The translations under genes were made by a program, and so were the position numbers. DNA of 64,000 bases. It comes from Streptomyces sp. Tu 3180 (lineage in GTDB: Bacteria; Actinomycetota; Actinomycetes; Streptomycetales; Streptomycetaceae). Each line of letters opens with the position of its first letter. The stretch's first letter is position 1. Where the stretch lies: contig NZ_WOXS01000002.1 of assembly GCF_009852415.1 (NCBI RefSeq), forward strand, positions 5,806,001 through 5,870,000. The letters run 5' to 3'. The notes under the pieces are model-generated. The model was not told the origin of the DNA, searched no databases, and worked only from the letters and a program-made list of their open reading frames with translations. Below are positions 8,464 to 19,093 of this stretch, one piece after another.

Positions 8464-10704
8464 ATGGAACCGACCGAGAGCGCCGCCCCGGGCTCACGGC
8501 TGCGCCTGCGCCGCATGCCGGTCGTGTGGCGGCGCGGCCGCGGGGACGGACGGCCCGCGGGGCGGCCGGGCACGCGGGGGCGCACCGCGGCGGGCACCGC
8601 GGACGCGGCCGGCGCCGGGCACGGCCCCGGACTGTCCGAGGCGGAGACGGAACGGCACCCGTCCTGGCCCGCGTTGCCCACGGCGGTCGTCGCGGCGGCC
8701 GGCTTCGTGCTGGGCGCCGGCTTCCTGCGGGCGTTCACCGGCGGCCACGCGCTCTTCCCGTCCGGGACCGTCGGCTGGTCCCTGGCCGTGCTGACCGGGA
8801 TCGTCGTCGGCCACCTGGTGATGCTGGGCCGCTCCCGCTGGTGGGGCGGCACCGGCTCGGGCGCCGCCCTCACCCTCGCCGTGCTGCTGCTGTACGGCTG
8901 GGTTCCGGCCGGCATGGTCAGCCTCACCGTCGTGGTGCTGGTCGGCGTGGCCCGCAGGGGCCGCTGGCGGCAGGGCGTCCTGCACGGCGCGGTGGACCTG
9001 CTCGGCATCGGCACCGGTGCCCTGGTGCTGGCCGCCTTCGGCTCCGTACCGTCCGTGGAGTCCCCCTCCACCCCGGACAGTTGGACGCTCTACACCGCTC
9101 CCGGCGTGGTGCTGGTCGCCGCCGCGTACCTCGCGGTGACCCGTTCCCTGTTCTGGTACCTGCACGCGCCGCGCGCCGGCCTCCCCACCGTCGCCCGCAC
9201 CGCACTGGTCAGACAGGGCCTGGTCGCGGTCGCCCTGCTCGGCATAGCGCCCCTGGTGTGTGTCGTCGCGGTCGCCGAGCCGGTGCTGCTGCCGCTGTTC
9301 TCCATTCCGCTGATCGCCCTCGACTCCACCCTGTGGATCGCCCGCGCCCGGGCGGAGGAGCAGCTGCGCGACCCGCTGACCGGACTGCCCAACCGGCAGT
9401 GGCTGCTGGAGCGCATCTGGACCGCGCTCGACGACGCCGAGCGCATCGACGCCCGCGCCGCCCTGGTGCTGATCGACCTCGACCGTTTCCGGTCGGTCAA
9501 CGACACCCTCGGTCATCTCGCCGGCGACCGGCTGCTGCTCCAGATCGCCGACCGGCTGAGGGCGGCCCTGCCGCGCGGGGCGGAGGCCGCGCGGCTGGGC
9601 GGTGACGAGTTCGCCGTCTTACTGCCCGTCGCGGACTCCACGACGTCCGCGACCCGCGTCGCCCGCGGCCTGGTCGCGGCCCTCAGCTCCCCGCTCGACC
9701 TCGACGGCCTCACCCTCGTCCTGGAGGCGAGCGCGGGCGTCGCGGTCTTCCCCGACCACGCGGTCGACGCGGAGGGGCTGCTGCGGCGGGCGGACGTGGC
9801 GATGTACCAGGCCAAGCGGGACCGCACCGGCGTCGAGGTCTACGAGTCCAAGCGCGACTCCAACACCCCCGACCGGCTCGGACTGCTGGGCGATCTGCGC
9901 CGGGCCCTGGACGCCCACGAGGTCCAGCTCCACTACCAGCCCAAGGTCCGCTTCGACGGCCAGGTCGCGGGCCTGGAGGCCCTGGTCCGGTGGGTGCACC
10001 CGGAGCGGGGCAAGGTGCCGCCGGACGAGTTCATAGCGATCGCCGAGTCCTCGGGGCTGATGCCGCACCTCACCGAGTACGTGCTGGAGACCGCGCTCGG
10101 GCAGGTCGCCGAGTGGCGCGCGCAGGGCCTGTTCGTGCCGGTCGCGGTCAACGTCTCCCCGCGCGACGTCCACATCCCCGGCTTCGCCGGCTCCGTCGCG
10201 GCCCGGCTGGCCCGGCACGGTGTCCCGGCGGGAGCCCTCCAGCTGGAGATCACCGAGCACGTCCTCCTGGAGGACCCGCAGCGCGCCGCCGACACCCTGA
10301 ACGCCCTGACCGGGCACGGCGTGAAGATGTCCCTGGACGACTTCGGCACCGGTTACTCCTCCCTGGTGCACCTGCGGCGGCTGCCGGTCAGCGAGCTGAA
10401 GATCGACCGCTCCTTCGTGGCCCGGCTGGCCGTCGACACCGAGGACGCCGAGATCGTGCGCTGCACCGTCGACCTCGCCCACTCGCTCGGCCTGCTCGTC
10501 GTCGCCGAGGGCGTCGAGGACGACGAGACCTGGGAGCGCCTGCGCGACCTCGGCTGCGACGCGGTCCAGGGCTGGCTGGTCGCGGCCGCGATGCCGCCCG
10601 AGGAGACCACGGCCTGGCTCCTGGCCCGCGGCTCCCGCGGCTGGCAGCGCCCGGCGGCGGCACTGCCCGCCGCCGCGGGGGACGACACGGGGCGGGTCGG
10701 CTGA
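8464..10704 (+). CDS. rmdB: membrane GGDEF-EAL cyclic di-GMP phosphodiesterase/cyclase (RmdB-like)
   Basis: A 746-aa protein. An Ala/Arg-rich cytoplasmic N-terminus is followed by several membrane segments (residues about 65-285; for example TAVVAAAGFVLGAGFL and LVAVALLGIAPLVCVVAVAEPVLLPLF). The GGDEF domain starts at DPLTGLPNR (about 301), with an intact GGDEF at 379-383. The EAL domain has an intact EALVRW (about 505), NVSPRDVH, EITEHVL and DDFGTGYSS. An RxxD inhibitory site is missing before GGDEF (PRGAEAARL instead). All EAL signature residues are present, so phosphodiesterase activity is expected; cyclase activity is possible. The position between ligA and gatC matches rmdB of Streptomyces, known from that genus to influence aerial development. 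ATG 8464 has GGGACGGGA upstream. Confidence 0.85.
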   Translation: MEPTESAAPGSRLRLRRMPVVWRRGRGDGRPAGRPGTRGRTAAGTADAAGAGHGPGLSEAETERHPSWPALPTAVVAAAGFVLGAGFLRAFTGGHALFPSGTVGWSLAVLTGIVVGHLVMLGRSRWWGGTGSGAALTLAVLLLYGWVPAGMVSLTVVVLVGVARRGRWRQGVLHGAVDLLGIGTGALVLAAFGSVPSVESPSTPDSWTLYTAPGVVLVAAAYLAVTRSLFWYLHAPRAGLPTVARTALVRQGLVAVALLGIAPLVCVVAVAEPVLLPLFSIPLIALDSTLWIARARAEEQLRDPLTGLPNRQWLLERIWTALDDAERIDARAALVLIDLDRFRSVNDTLGHLAGDRLLLQIADRLRAALPRGAEAARLGGDEFAVLLPVADSTTSATRVARGLVAALSSPLDLDGLTLVLEASAGVAVFPDHAVDAEGLLRRADVAMYQAKRDRTGVEVYESKRDSNTPDRLGLLGDLRRALDAHEVQLHYQPKVRFDGQVAGLEALVRWVHPERGKVPPDEFIAIAESSGLMPHLTEYVLETALGQVAEWRAQGLFVPVAVNVSPRDVHIPGFAGSVAARLARHGVPAGALQLEITEHVLLEDPQRAADTLNALTGHGVKMSLDDFGTGYSSLVHLRRLPVSELKIDRSFVARLAVDTEDAEIVRCTVDLAHSLGLLVVAEGVEDDETWERLRDLGCDAVQGWLVAAAMPPEETTAWLLARGSRGWQRPAAALPAAAGDDTGRVG

Positions 10705-10710
10705 CGCCCC

Positions 10711-10747
10711 CGTCCCCGGCGCGGGGACGAAGGAGTCCGAGGACTCC
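10711..10747 (+). terminator. tandem hairpins after rmdB
   Basis: Two hairpins directly follow the rmdB stop: CGTCCCC/GGGGACG (10711-10717 with 10723-10729) and GGAGTCC/GGACTCC (10732-10738 with 10741-10747). There is no T-tract, as is usual for GC-rich actinobacterial terminators. The rest of the 309-bp gap to gatC (10748-10943) is very GC-rich and shows no convincing gene. Confidence 0.5.
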
Positions 10748-10943
10748 GCCGTCGGCGTACGGCGTCCCCGGGGCCCGCGGCGTGCGCGGCCCCGCGGGAG
10801 GAGGTCCCGCCGGTGCGGCCCCCCGTGCGCTCCGCCGTCCGGGCGGCTGCCGCGGGAAGCGGCCCCGGGGTCCCGGGAGCCGCGGGGCGCCGCCGGCCGT
10901 CGGGCCGCCGGCGGGCCCTCCCGCGCGGCCCCGGGCGAACCGT

Positions 10944-10974
10944 TTCACGGGCACGGCCTCCCGCCCCATAGGAT
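10944..10974 (+). promoter_or_regulatory. possible gatCAB promoter
   Basis: TTCACG at 10944-10949 and TAGGAT at 10969-10974 resemble -35 and -10 boxes of the vegetative sigma factor with a 19-bp spacer. They lie about 40 bp ahead of the gatC start. The match is imperfect. Confidence 0.35.
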
Positions 10975-11013
10975 TGGGCCAAACCACACACACTCACCCC
11001 AGAGGATCGCTGC

Positions 11014-11310
11014 ATGCCTGGCATCACGCGCGAGGAGGTCGCCCACCTCGCCCGGCTGGCGCGTCTGGAGCTGAAGCCCGAAGAGCTCGACCACTTCGCA
11101 GGCCAGCTGGACGACATCATCGGCGCGGTGGCCCGCGTCAGCGAGGTCGCCGACCAAGACGTACCGCCGACCTCGCACCCGCTCCCGCTGACGAACGTCA
11201 TGCGGCCGGACGAGGTCCGTCCCTCGCTCACCCCCGAGCAGGCGCTCTCCGGCGCCCCGGCCCAGGAGCAGCAGCGTTTCAAGGTGCCGCAGATCCTGGG
11301 GGAGGACTGA
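11014..11310 (+). CDS. gatC: Asp-tRNA(Asn)/Glu-tRNA(Gln) amidotransferase subunit C
   Basis: A 98-aa GatC, the small wrapping subunit that stabilises GatA-GatB. It starts MPGITREEVAHLARLARLEL, has LDDIIGAVARVSEVADQDVPPTSHPLPL in the middle and ends with FKVPQILGED, all typical. GAGGATC lies before the ATG. It opens the gatC-gatA-orf-gatB operon; gatA begins 5 bp after its stop. The complex converts misacylated Glu-tRNA(Gln) to Gln-tRNA(Gln) and supplies an essential aminoacyl-tRNA in bacteria without GlnRS. Confidence 0.96.
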   Translation: MPGITREEVAHLARLARLELKPEELDHFAGQLDDIIGAVARVSEVADQDVPPTSHPLPLTNVMRPDEVRPSLTPEQALSGAPAQEQQRFKVPQILGED

Positions 11311-11315
11311 ATCCC

Positions 11316-12805
<1,490 letters not shown>

Positions 12806-12809
<4 letters not shown>

Positions 12810-13045
12810 GTGCACTGACCAAGGCCAAGGGCTTCAAGAAGTCCCGGTCCGGTACGTACCTGTCCATGGCCGCCACCGCGTTCGGCGCGATCGGGGTCGC
12901 CAAGCGGCTGAAGAAGGCCCGCGCCGAGCAGGACACCCTGGTCCTGATCGACGCCACCGTGTCCGCCGCCGCGATCGTCACCGGCCTCGCCATCCTCTAC
13001 CGCGAGCTGAAGCGGCTGGGCGACGACGACGTCCTGCTGGGCTGA
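12806..13045 (+). CDS. small conserved membrane protein inside the gat operon
   Basis: A 79-aa protein of unknown function. A basic N-terminus (KAKGFKKSRSGTYL) leads to one weakly hydrophobic stretch (SMAATAFGAIGVA, about 20-32), then a charged KRLKKARAEQD and a clearer membrane segment (ATVSAAAIVTGLAILY, about 50-65), ending in acidic DDDVLL. The GTG start overlaps the gatA stop (GTGA) and gatB follows 15 bp later, so it is almost certainly co-translated with the amidotransferase. I remember the same arrangement in other streptomycetes, but no assigned role. Confidence 0.85.
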
Positions 13046-13060
13046 GAGGGAAGTTTCACC

Positions 13061-14575
13061 GTGACCACCACGACCGACCTGGTGTCGTACGAGGACGCGC
13101 TCGCGTCGTACGACCCCGTCATGGGCCTCGAGGTCCATGTCGAACTCGGCACCAAGACCAAGATGTTCTGCGGCTGCTCGACGGCGCTCGGCGCCGACCC
13201 GAACACCCAGACCTGCCCGGTCTGCCTCGGCCTGCCCGGCGCGCTCCCGGTCGTCAACGCGACCGGCGTCGAGTCGGCGATCAAGATCGGTCTCGCGCTC
13301 AACTGCGAGATCGCCGAGTGGTGCCGCTTCGCCCGGAAGAACTACTTCTATCCGGACATGCCGAAGAACTTCCAGACCTCCCAGTACGACGAGCCGATCG
13401 CCTTCGACGGCTACCTCGACGTGCAGCTGGAGGACGGCGAGACCTTCCGCGTGGAGATCGAGCGCGCCCACATGGAGGAGGACACCGGCAAGTCGACGCA
13501 CGTCGGCGGCGCCACCGGCCGCATCCACGGCGCGTCCCACTCCCTGCTCGACTACAACCGCGCCGGCATCCCGCTCATCGAGATCGTCACCAAGCCGATC
13601 ACCGGCGCCGGCGAGCGCGCCCCCGAGGTCGCGCGGGCCTACGTCCGCGAGCTGCGCGAGCTCATCCGGGCGCTCGGCGTGTCCGAGGCCCGGATGGAGA
13701 TGGGCCAGATGCGCTGCGACGTGAACCTGTCGCTGATGCCGAAGGGCGCCGACAAGTTCGGTACGCGTTCCGAGACGAAGAACGTGAACTCGCTGCGGTC
13801 CGTGGAGCGCGCCGCGCGCTTCGAGATCCAGCGGCACGCGGCCGTGCTGAGCGGCGGCGGCACGATCGTGCAGGAGACCCGGCACTTCCACGAGGACACG
13901 GGGTCCACGACCTCGGGCCGCGTGAAGGAGGAGGCCGAGGACTACCGGTACTTCCCGGAGCCCGACCTGGTCCCGGTCGCCCCGTCCCGCGAGTGGGTCG
14001 AGGAGATCCGCGCCGGGCTGCCCGAGCTGCCGCTGGTGCGCCGCAACCGGCTCCGCGAGGAGTGGGGCGTGTCCGCCACCGACATGCAGGCGATCCTCAA
14101 CGCCGGTGCGCTGGACCTGATCGTCGCCACGATCGACGCCGGTGCCGACGCGGCCTCCGCCCGCAAGTGGTGGATGGGCGAGCTGGCCCGCAGCGCCAAC
14201 GAGTCGGGCAAGGCCCTGGACGAGCTGGCGATCACTCCGGAGCAGGTCGCCCGGGTGACCGCGCTGGTGGCCTCCGGTGACCTGAACGACAAGCTGGCCC
14301 GTCAGGTCATCGAGGGTGTGCTCGCGGGCGAGGGCACCCCGGACGAGGTCGTCGACAAGCGCGGCCTGAAGGTCGTCTCGGACGAGGGCGCGCTCACCGC
14401 GGCCGTGGACGAGGCCATCGCCGGCAACCCGGCCATCGCGGACAAGATCCGCGGCGGCAAGGTGGCCGCGGCCGGTGCGCTGGTCGGCGCGGTCATGAAG
14501 GCCACGCGCGGCCAGGCGGACGCGGCCCGCGTGAAGGAGCTGATCCTCCAGAAGCTGGGCGTCGACGAGGGCTGA
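13061..14575 (+). CDS. gatB: Asp-tRNA(Asn)/Glu-tRNA(Gln) amidotransferase subunit B
   Basis: A 504-aa GatB, which binds the misacylated tRNA, phosphorylates the side-chain carboxylate with ATP and amidates it. The N-terminal catalytic cradle has VMGLEVHVEL, the zinc-site cysteines in CGCSTALGADPNTQTCPVC, PDMPKNFQTSQYDEPI and the signature LDYNRAGIPLIEIVTKP. The C-terminal YqeY-like tail is at about 390-500 (GGKVAAAGALVGAVMKATRGQAD). The start is GTG 13061 with GAGAGGGA 9 nt upstream. It is the last gene of the operon, followed at 12 bp by a strong terminator. Confidence 0.97.
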   Translation: MTTTTDLVSYEDALASYDPVMGLEVHVELGTKTKMFCGCSTALGADPNTQTCPVCLGLPGALPVVNATGVESAIKIGLALNCEIAEWCRFARKNYFYPDMPKNFQTSQYDEPIAFDGYLDVQLEDGETFRVEIERAHMEEDTGKSTHVGGATGRIHGASHSLLDYNRAGIPLIEIVTKPITGAGERAPEVARAYVRELRELIRALGVSEARMEMGQMRCDVNLSLMPKGADKFGTRSETKNVNSLRSVERAARFEIQRHAAVLSGGGTIVQETRHFHEDTGSTTSGRVKEEAEDYRYFPEPDLVPVAPSREWVEEIRAGLPELPLVRRNRLREEWGVSATDMQAILNAGALDLIVATIDAGADAASARKWWMGELARSANESGKALDELAITPEQVARVTALVASGDLNDKLARQVIEGVLAGEGTPDEVVDKRGLKVVSDEGALTAAVDEAIAGNPAIADKIRGGKVAAAGALVGAVMKATRGQADAARVKELILQKLGVDEG

Positions 14576-14586
14576 GTCCCCCGGAA

Positions 14587-14630
14587 CGCACCGGGGGGAC
14601 GCATCGGGTCCGATGCGTCCCCCCGGTGCG
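14587..14630. terminator. perfect 21-bp-arm bidirectional terminator after gatB
   Basis: The arms at 14587-14607 and 14610-14630 are perfect inverted complements with a 2-nt loop. The hairpin lies between gatB and the convergent methyltransferase gene ending at 14647, so it can serve both strands. Confidence 0.85.
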
Positions 14631-14646
14631 CCGTGTCAGGGGCGGA

Positions 14647-15458
14647 TCACGCGCTCAGGGGCCGGCGCCCCACCACACGGGCGAAGCCCAGCGTGCGGCC
14701 CCGGTCCGCGCGCAGCATCCGCGCGCTCTCCCGGCTCATCCGCACGTGGAACTCCTCCGTGCTCTCCTCGGCGACGACGTCGCACCACAGCAGCCACTCC
14801 CGCCAGCCGTCCGGCAGCCAGTCGGCCGCCTCGACCTCCACGGCCCCGCTGCGGGTCCAGTGGCGGCGCCACCAGGCAGGGCTGTGGAAGCACCAGAACG
14901 CGGGGTCCCAGAAGGGCTTCAGGTGCTCCGGCGGTTCGCTGCCCTCGATCTCCTCGGGCATCGCCGGGACGACGACACCGATCCGCCCGCCGGGCTTCAG
15001 CAGCCGGGTCAGCGTCGGCAGGTACAGATCGTCGGTGCCGAAGTACTGGTACGCGTCGACGGAGACGATCGCGTCGAAGCTCTCCTCCCGAAGGGCAGGT
15101 CGTGCGCCTCGGCGAGGACCGGCAGCACCCGGTCGGCGACGCCCGCCTCGGCGATGCGGCGCGCGTTCTCGTCCGGCTTGATCCACAGGTCGGCCGCGGT
15201 GACCTGGACGTCGTACTCCCTGGCCAGGAAGATCGACGTCATGGCGCGTCCGCAGCCCAGGTCGAGCACGCGTGCGCCGGGGCGCAGGGCCTCGAGGCCG
15301 AGGGCCGGGGCGAGCCACTCCAGCAGCCACAGGGCGTGCGGGCCCATCTGGTTGTCGACGGCCCAGCGGGCGTCGTAGGCGCTGCTGCGCGGGTACCGGG
15401 GCAGGGCGATGCGGCTAGCGAGGTCGTCGTGCGGGGTGTGCGAGGTGAGGTCCGACAT
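14647..15458 (-). pseudogene. SAM-dependent methyltransferase, frameshifted
   Basis: The N-terminal part (ATG 15458) reads LDLGCGRAMTSIFLA (motif I) and VQVTAADLWIKPDENARRI, then EAHDLPF. There the frame is lost; REESFDAIVSVDAYQYFGTDDLYLPTL and LKPGGRIGVVVPA continue in another frame to the stop at 14647. One missing C near 15087-15091 would join both halves into a normal 270-aa class I methyltransferase with no gap. The protein resembles stand-alone Streptomyces methyltransferases whose acceptor is unknown. Either the gene is newly inactivated or this is a base-calling error; the conserved sequence on both sides favours the second. Confidence 0.8.
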
Positions 15459-15645
15459 CGGTGAACGGGCTCCTTGAGGCCGTGAAGAGGGAAGGGGTCG
15501 CGTCGGAGACCGGACGGACAGTCATCAAAGCACCTGCTTCGGCCGGCGGCGGGCTGCCGCGGAACATCGGACCGACGGACGCTAACAGGCGGTCGTGCGC
15601 CCCCGCACCCGGGTTTCCGGGACCGAGGCGCTACGCTCCCGCGCC

Positions 15646-15999
15646 ATGAGTGGACGCGCTGATTCCGACACGCCTCCGGACACTCACGCCGAGGACCCGG
15701 AGGACGCCCGGGATCCGGAGGGCACCCCGGGCCCGGAGGACACCGACGGCGGGGAGGAGGCGCGGCGGGCCCGGTGGGCCGCGGCCGGCGCCGGGGCCGT
15801 GCTGGCCCTGGCGGGGGCGGCCGCGGCGCTGCTCCGCCTCACCGGCCCCGCACCGGTCCTCGTCCCGGTCGCCTACGCCTGCGGAGCCGCCGTCTGCGCC
15901 CTCGCAGCCCTCCTGGGGTCCCGCGGGCGTACCCGCAGGGCGCTGTGGCTGCTGGTCGCGGGGCTCATGACCATGGCGCTGGGGGACCAGTTCGACTGA
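15646..15999 (+). CDS. small membrane protein, function unknown
   Basis: A 117-aa protein. The first 40 residues are acidic and Pro/Glu/Asp-rich (HAEDPEDARDPEG, GPEDTDGGEEARR), followed by two or three hydrophobic helices (AGAGAVLALAGAAAALLRL, LVPVAYACGAAVCALAALLG, ALWLLVAGLMTMALG). The ATG at 15646 lacks a Shine-Dalgarno sequence, but TACGCT at 15632-15637 suggests a leaderless message. It is divergent from the methyltransferase gene. I recognise no domain. Confidence 0.7.
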   Translation: MSGRADSDTPPDTHAEDPEDARDPEGTPGPEDTDGGEEARRARWAAAGAGAVLALAGAAAALLRLTGPAPVLVPVAYACGAAVCALAALLGSRGRTRRALWLLVAGLMTMALGDQFD

Positions 16000-16246
16000 A
16001 CGGCCCCGGAGAGTTCCCGGTCGGGAGCCCGGTTCGGGTGAGGAGCGCCACCCCCGGCCGCCGAGCCGGTGCGATCGTCGTGTGAGTTGCCTCCCACTCC
16101 TGTGAACAAGCCCACGAACACGACAAACGATCATTTTCTCCTGCAACAGTGACATGGCATTGCTCATGCGTTCTTTGCGGGCAGTTCGGCCATGCCCGGC
16201 TGTTCCCGCTCGAAGATCCACACGCAGTCACTCCGGGAGCACGTTC

Positions 16247-18487
16247 GTGGCAGCCCTCGCACGCTGGTGTGTCCAACGCCGTCTGATCACCGTTCTGCTG
16301 TGGCTTCTCGCCCTGGGCGGAACCGCCGCGGCCGCCGTGGCCTCCGGCTCCGCCTACTCGAACGACTACGAGGTCCCCGGCACCGAGTCCGGGCGCGCCA
16401 CCGAGCTGCTGCGGGAGGGCTTCCCCGGGCTCGGCGGCGACAGCGGCACCGTGGTCTGGCACACCTCGTCCGGCACCGTCAGGGCCGCCGACGTCGAGCA
16501 GACCGTGCGCCGCACCCTGGACCGGATCGAGGAGCTGCCCGGCGTCGCCGCCGTGACCGGCCCGTACGACGGCGCGGGCCGGATCAGCGCGGACGGCCGC
16601 ACGGCGTACGCCACGGTCACCTTCGACGCCCGGCCCGAGGACGTCGACGAGGGCGAGGCCGCCGCCGTGGTGCGGACGGCCAAGGCCGCCGAGGCCGACG
16701 GACTCCGCGTCGAGGTGGGCGGCGGCGCCGTCGATCCCGGCGAGTCCTCCGGCGGACACATCGCCGAGGTCGTCGGTGTGCTGGTCGCCGCCGTGGTCCT
16801 CTTCCTCGCCTTCGGCTCGCTCGCCGCCTCGCTGCTGCCCATAGCCACCGCCCTGGTCGGCGTCGGCACCGCCTACGCGGGGACCGTGCTGCTCGGGCAC
16901 CTCATGACCGTCGCCGACTTCGCGCCCATGCTCGGCATGCTGATCGGGCTCGGCGTCGGCATCGACTACGCGCTGTTCATCGTCACCCGGCACCGGCGCG
17001 GACTGAAGCGCGGCCTCACCGTCGCCGAGGCCGCCGCGAACGCCGTCGCCACCACCGGACGCGCGGTCGTGTTCGCGGGTGCCACCGTTTGCATCGCCCT
17101 GCTGGGCATGCTGATCCTCCGGCTGAACTTCCTCAACGGCGTCGCCGTCGCCGCCTCGCTCACGGTGGTGCTGACCGTCGCCGCCTCCGTCACCCTGCTG
17201 CCCGCCCTGCTGTCGCTCATCGGCATGCGCGCGCTCAGCCGCCGCGAGCGCCGCCGGCTGGCCGAGCACGGGCCCGAGCCGGAGCTGCCGACCGGGTTCG
17301 CCGCCCGCTGGTCGGCGTTCGTGGAGCGCCACCCCAAGCTGCTCGGCGCGATCGCGGTGGTCGTCATGGCCGTCCTCGCGCTGCCCACCCTCTCCCTCCA
17401 CCTGGGCACCTCCGACCAGGGCAACGACCCGGAGACGTCCACCACCCGCCAGGCCTACGACCTCCTCGCCGAGGGCTTCGGCCCGGGCGTGAACGGTCCC
17501 CTCACCCTGGTCACCGAGGTCGGCGGCGCCGAGGACCGGCTCGCCCTGGACAACCTCGGCACCACCCTGCGCGGGACCGACGGCGTCGCGTCGGTCTCCC
17601 CGGTGACCTACGGCGCGGGCGGCGGCACCGCCCACCTCACCGTCGTACCGGAGTCCTCCCCGCAGTCCGAGCGGACCAGTGACCTGGTCGACCGGCTGCG
17701 CGCCGACGTGCTGCCCCGGGCCGAGACGGGGACCTCGCTCGACGTGCGGGTCGGCGGCGTGACGGCCGGCTACGACGACTTCGCCGACGTCATCGTCGCC
17801 AAGCTGCCCCTCTTCGTCGGCGTGGTGATCGGCCTGGGCTGTCTGCTGCTCCTGCTCGCCTTCCGGTCCATAGGCATACCGCTGAAGGCCGCCGTGATGA
17901 ACGTGGCCGCCGTCGCCGCCGCCTTCGGCGTCGTCGTGGCGATCTTCCAGTGGGGCTGGGGCAGCGAACTGCTCGGCCTCGGCCGGGCGGGCCCCATCGA
18001 GCCCTTCCTGCCCGTGATCATGGTGTCGGTCCTCTTCGGGCTCTCCATGGACTACCAGGTCTTCCTGGTGAGCCGGATGTACGAGGAGTGGCTGGAGACC
18101 GGCGACAACCGGCGCGCCGTCCGCGTCGGCCTCGCGGAGACCGGCCGGGTGATCAACTCCGCGGCCGTGATCATGATCTCGGTCTTCCTGGCCTTCGTCC
18201 TCAGCGGTGACCGCGTGATCGCCATGTTCGGCATCGCGCTCGCCGCGGCCGTCGCCCTCGACGCCTTCGTGCTGCGCACCCTGCTCGTCCCCGCCCTGAT
18301 GCACCTGCTCGGCGGCGCCAACTGGTGGCTGCCGCGCTCGCTGGACCGGATCCTGCCGCGGATCAGCATCGAGCCGCCCGAGGCCCGTGCCGGCCATGAG
18401 AGGCTGTCCGCCGCCACGGACGCCGAGGCGGCGGACGTGCTCGCCGAGGAGGAGCAGCAGCGGGATGTACGCGATACGACTGGGTGA
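16247..18487 (+). CDS. MMPL/RND-family transporter
   Basis: A 746-aa polytopic membrane protein with two MMPL repeats. Each repeat has one N-terminal membrane helix, a large external domain and five clustered helices. The proton-relay signatures are GLGVGIDYALFIVTRHRRG in the first half and VLFGLSMDYQVFLVSRMYEEW in the second. Such proteins export lipids or hydrophobic drugs in actinobacteria; the cargo here is unknown. I chose GTG 16247 (VAALARWCVQRRLIT), which has GGGAG about 8 nt upstream; a longer ATG start at 16154 adds a non-conserved basic stretch. The end overlaps the following acetyltransferase gene by 23 bp. Confidence 0.9.
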   Translation: MAALARWCVQRRLITVLLWLLALGGTAAAAVASGSAYSNDYEVPGTESGRATELLREGFPGLGGDSGTVVWHTSSGTVRAADVEQTVRRTLDRIEELPGVAAVTGPYDGAGRISADGRTAYATVTFDARPEDVDEGEAAAVVRTAKAAEADGLRVEVGGGAVDPGESSGGHIAEVVGVLVAAVVLFLAFGSLAASLLPIATALVGVGTAYAGTVLLGHLMTVADFAPMLGMLIGLGVGIDYALFIVTRHRRGLKRGLTVAEAAANAVATTGRAVVFAGATVCIALLGMLILRLNFLNGVAVAASLTVVLTVAASVTLLPALLSLIGMRALSRRERRRLAEHGPEPELPTGFAARWSAFVERHPKLLGAIAVVVMAVLALPTLSLHLGTSDQGNDPETSTTRQAYDLLAEGFGPGVNGPLTLVTEVGGAEDRLALDNLGTTLRGTDGVASVSPVTYGAGGGTAHLTVVPESSPQSERTSDLVDRLRADVLPRAETGTSLDVRVGGVTAGYDDFADVIVAKLPLFVGVVIGLGCLLLLLAFRSIGIPLKAAVMNVAAVAAAFGVVVAIFQWGWGSELLGLGRAGPIEPFLPVIMVSVLFGLSMDYQVFLVSRMYEEWLETGDNRRAVRVGLAETGRVINSAAVIMISVFLAFVLSGDRVIAMFGIALAAAVALDAFVLRTLLVPALMHLLGGANWWLPRSLDRILPRISIEPPEARAGHERLSAATDAEAADVLAEEEQQRDVRDTTG

Positions 18488-19034
18488 CGACGGAGCCGAA
18501 CTGCGTCCCCTGGAACCCTGGCACGCCGAGGAGTTCCTCGCCCACCTGGACCGGGGCCGGGAGTTCATCAACCGGTACGTCCCCTTCGGTTCCAAGGCCA
18601 CCGACCCGGCCGGGGCCCGTGAGGTGCTCCAGCGGTACGCCGACTGGCGCGCGGCCGACACGGCCTCGCTGCACGGACTGTGGCTGGACGGCACGCTGGT
18701 GGGCGGGGTGCTCACGCTGAACTTCGACGCGGCGAACGGCAGCTGCGAGGTCGGCTGCTGGCTGGAGCCCGCCGCCACCGGCCGCGGGCTCGTCACGCGC
18801 GCGATGCGGGTGCTTATCGACTGGGCGGTCGAGCAGCGCGGCATCCACCGGGTCGAGTGGGTCGCCGCCGCCGGGAACCGGGCGAGCGTCGACGTCGCCC
18901 GTCGGCTCGGCATGACCCGGGACGGAGTGCGGCGCGAGGCCCACCTCCACCGCGGTGTACGGCACGACCTGGAGGTGTGGTCCGTCCTGGCCCCCGAGTG
19001 GCGTGCGGCGCGGGCCGCGTCCGACGGCCGGTGA
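18465..19034 (+). CDS. GNAT-family N-acetyltransferase (RimJ/RimL-like)
   Basis: A 189-aa protein whose ATG at 18465 lies inside the end of the MMPL gene, with GGAGGAG about 9 nt before it. The acetyl-CoA-binding block is EVGCWLEPAATGRGLVTRAMRVLIDWA, and the C-terminal NRASVDVARRLGMTRDGVRREA is typical of RimL-like enzymes that acetylate protein N-termini or small amines. The overlap argues for co-expression with the exporter, so a link to detoxification of the exported compound is possible but unproven. Confidence 0.88.
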   Translation: MYAIRLGDDGAELRPLEPWHAEEFLAHLDRGREFINRYVPFGSKATDPAGAREVLQRYADWRAADTASLHGLWLDGTLVGGVLTLNFDAANGSCEVGCWLEPAATGRGLVTRAMRVLIDWAVEQRGIHRVEWVAAAGNRASVDVARRLGMTRDGVRREAHLHRGVRHDLEVWSVLAPEWRAARAASDGR

Positions 19035-19093
19035 GCGGCCGCCCGCAGCGGCCGTTGAGCTGACTCTCAGACGGCGTCCGTACGGTGCGGGAC

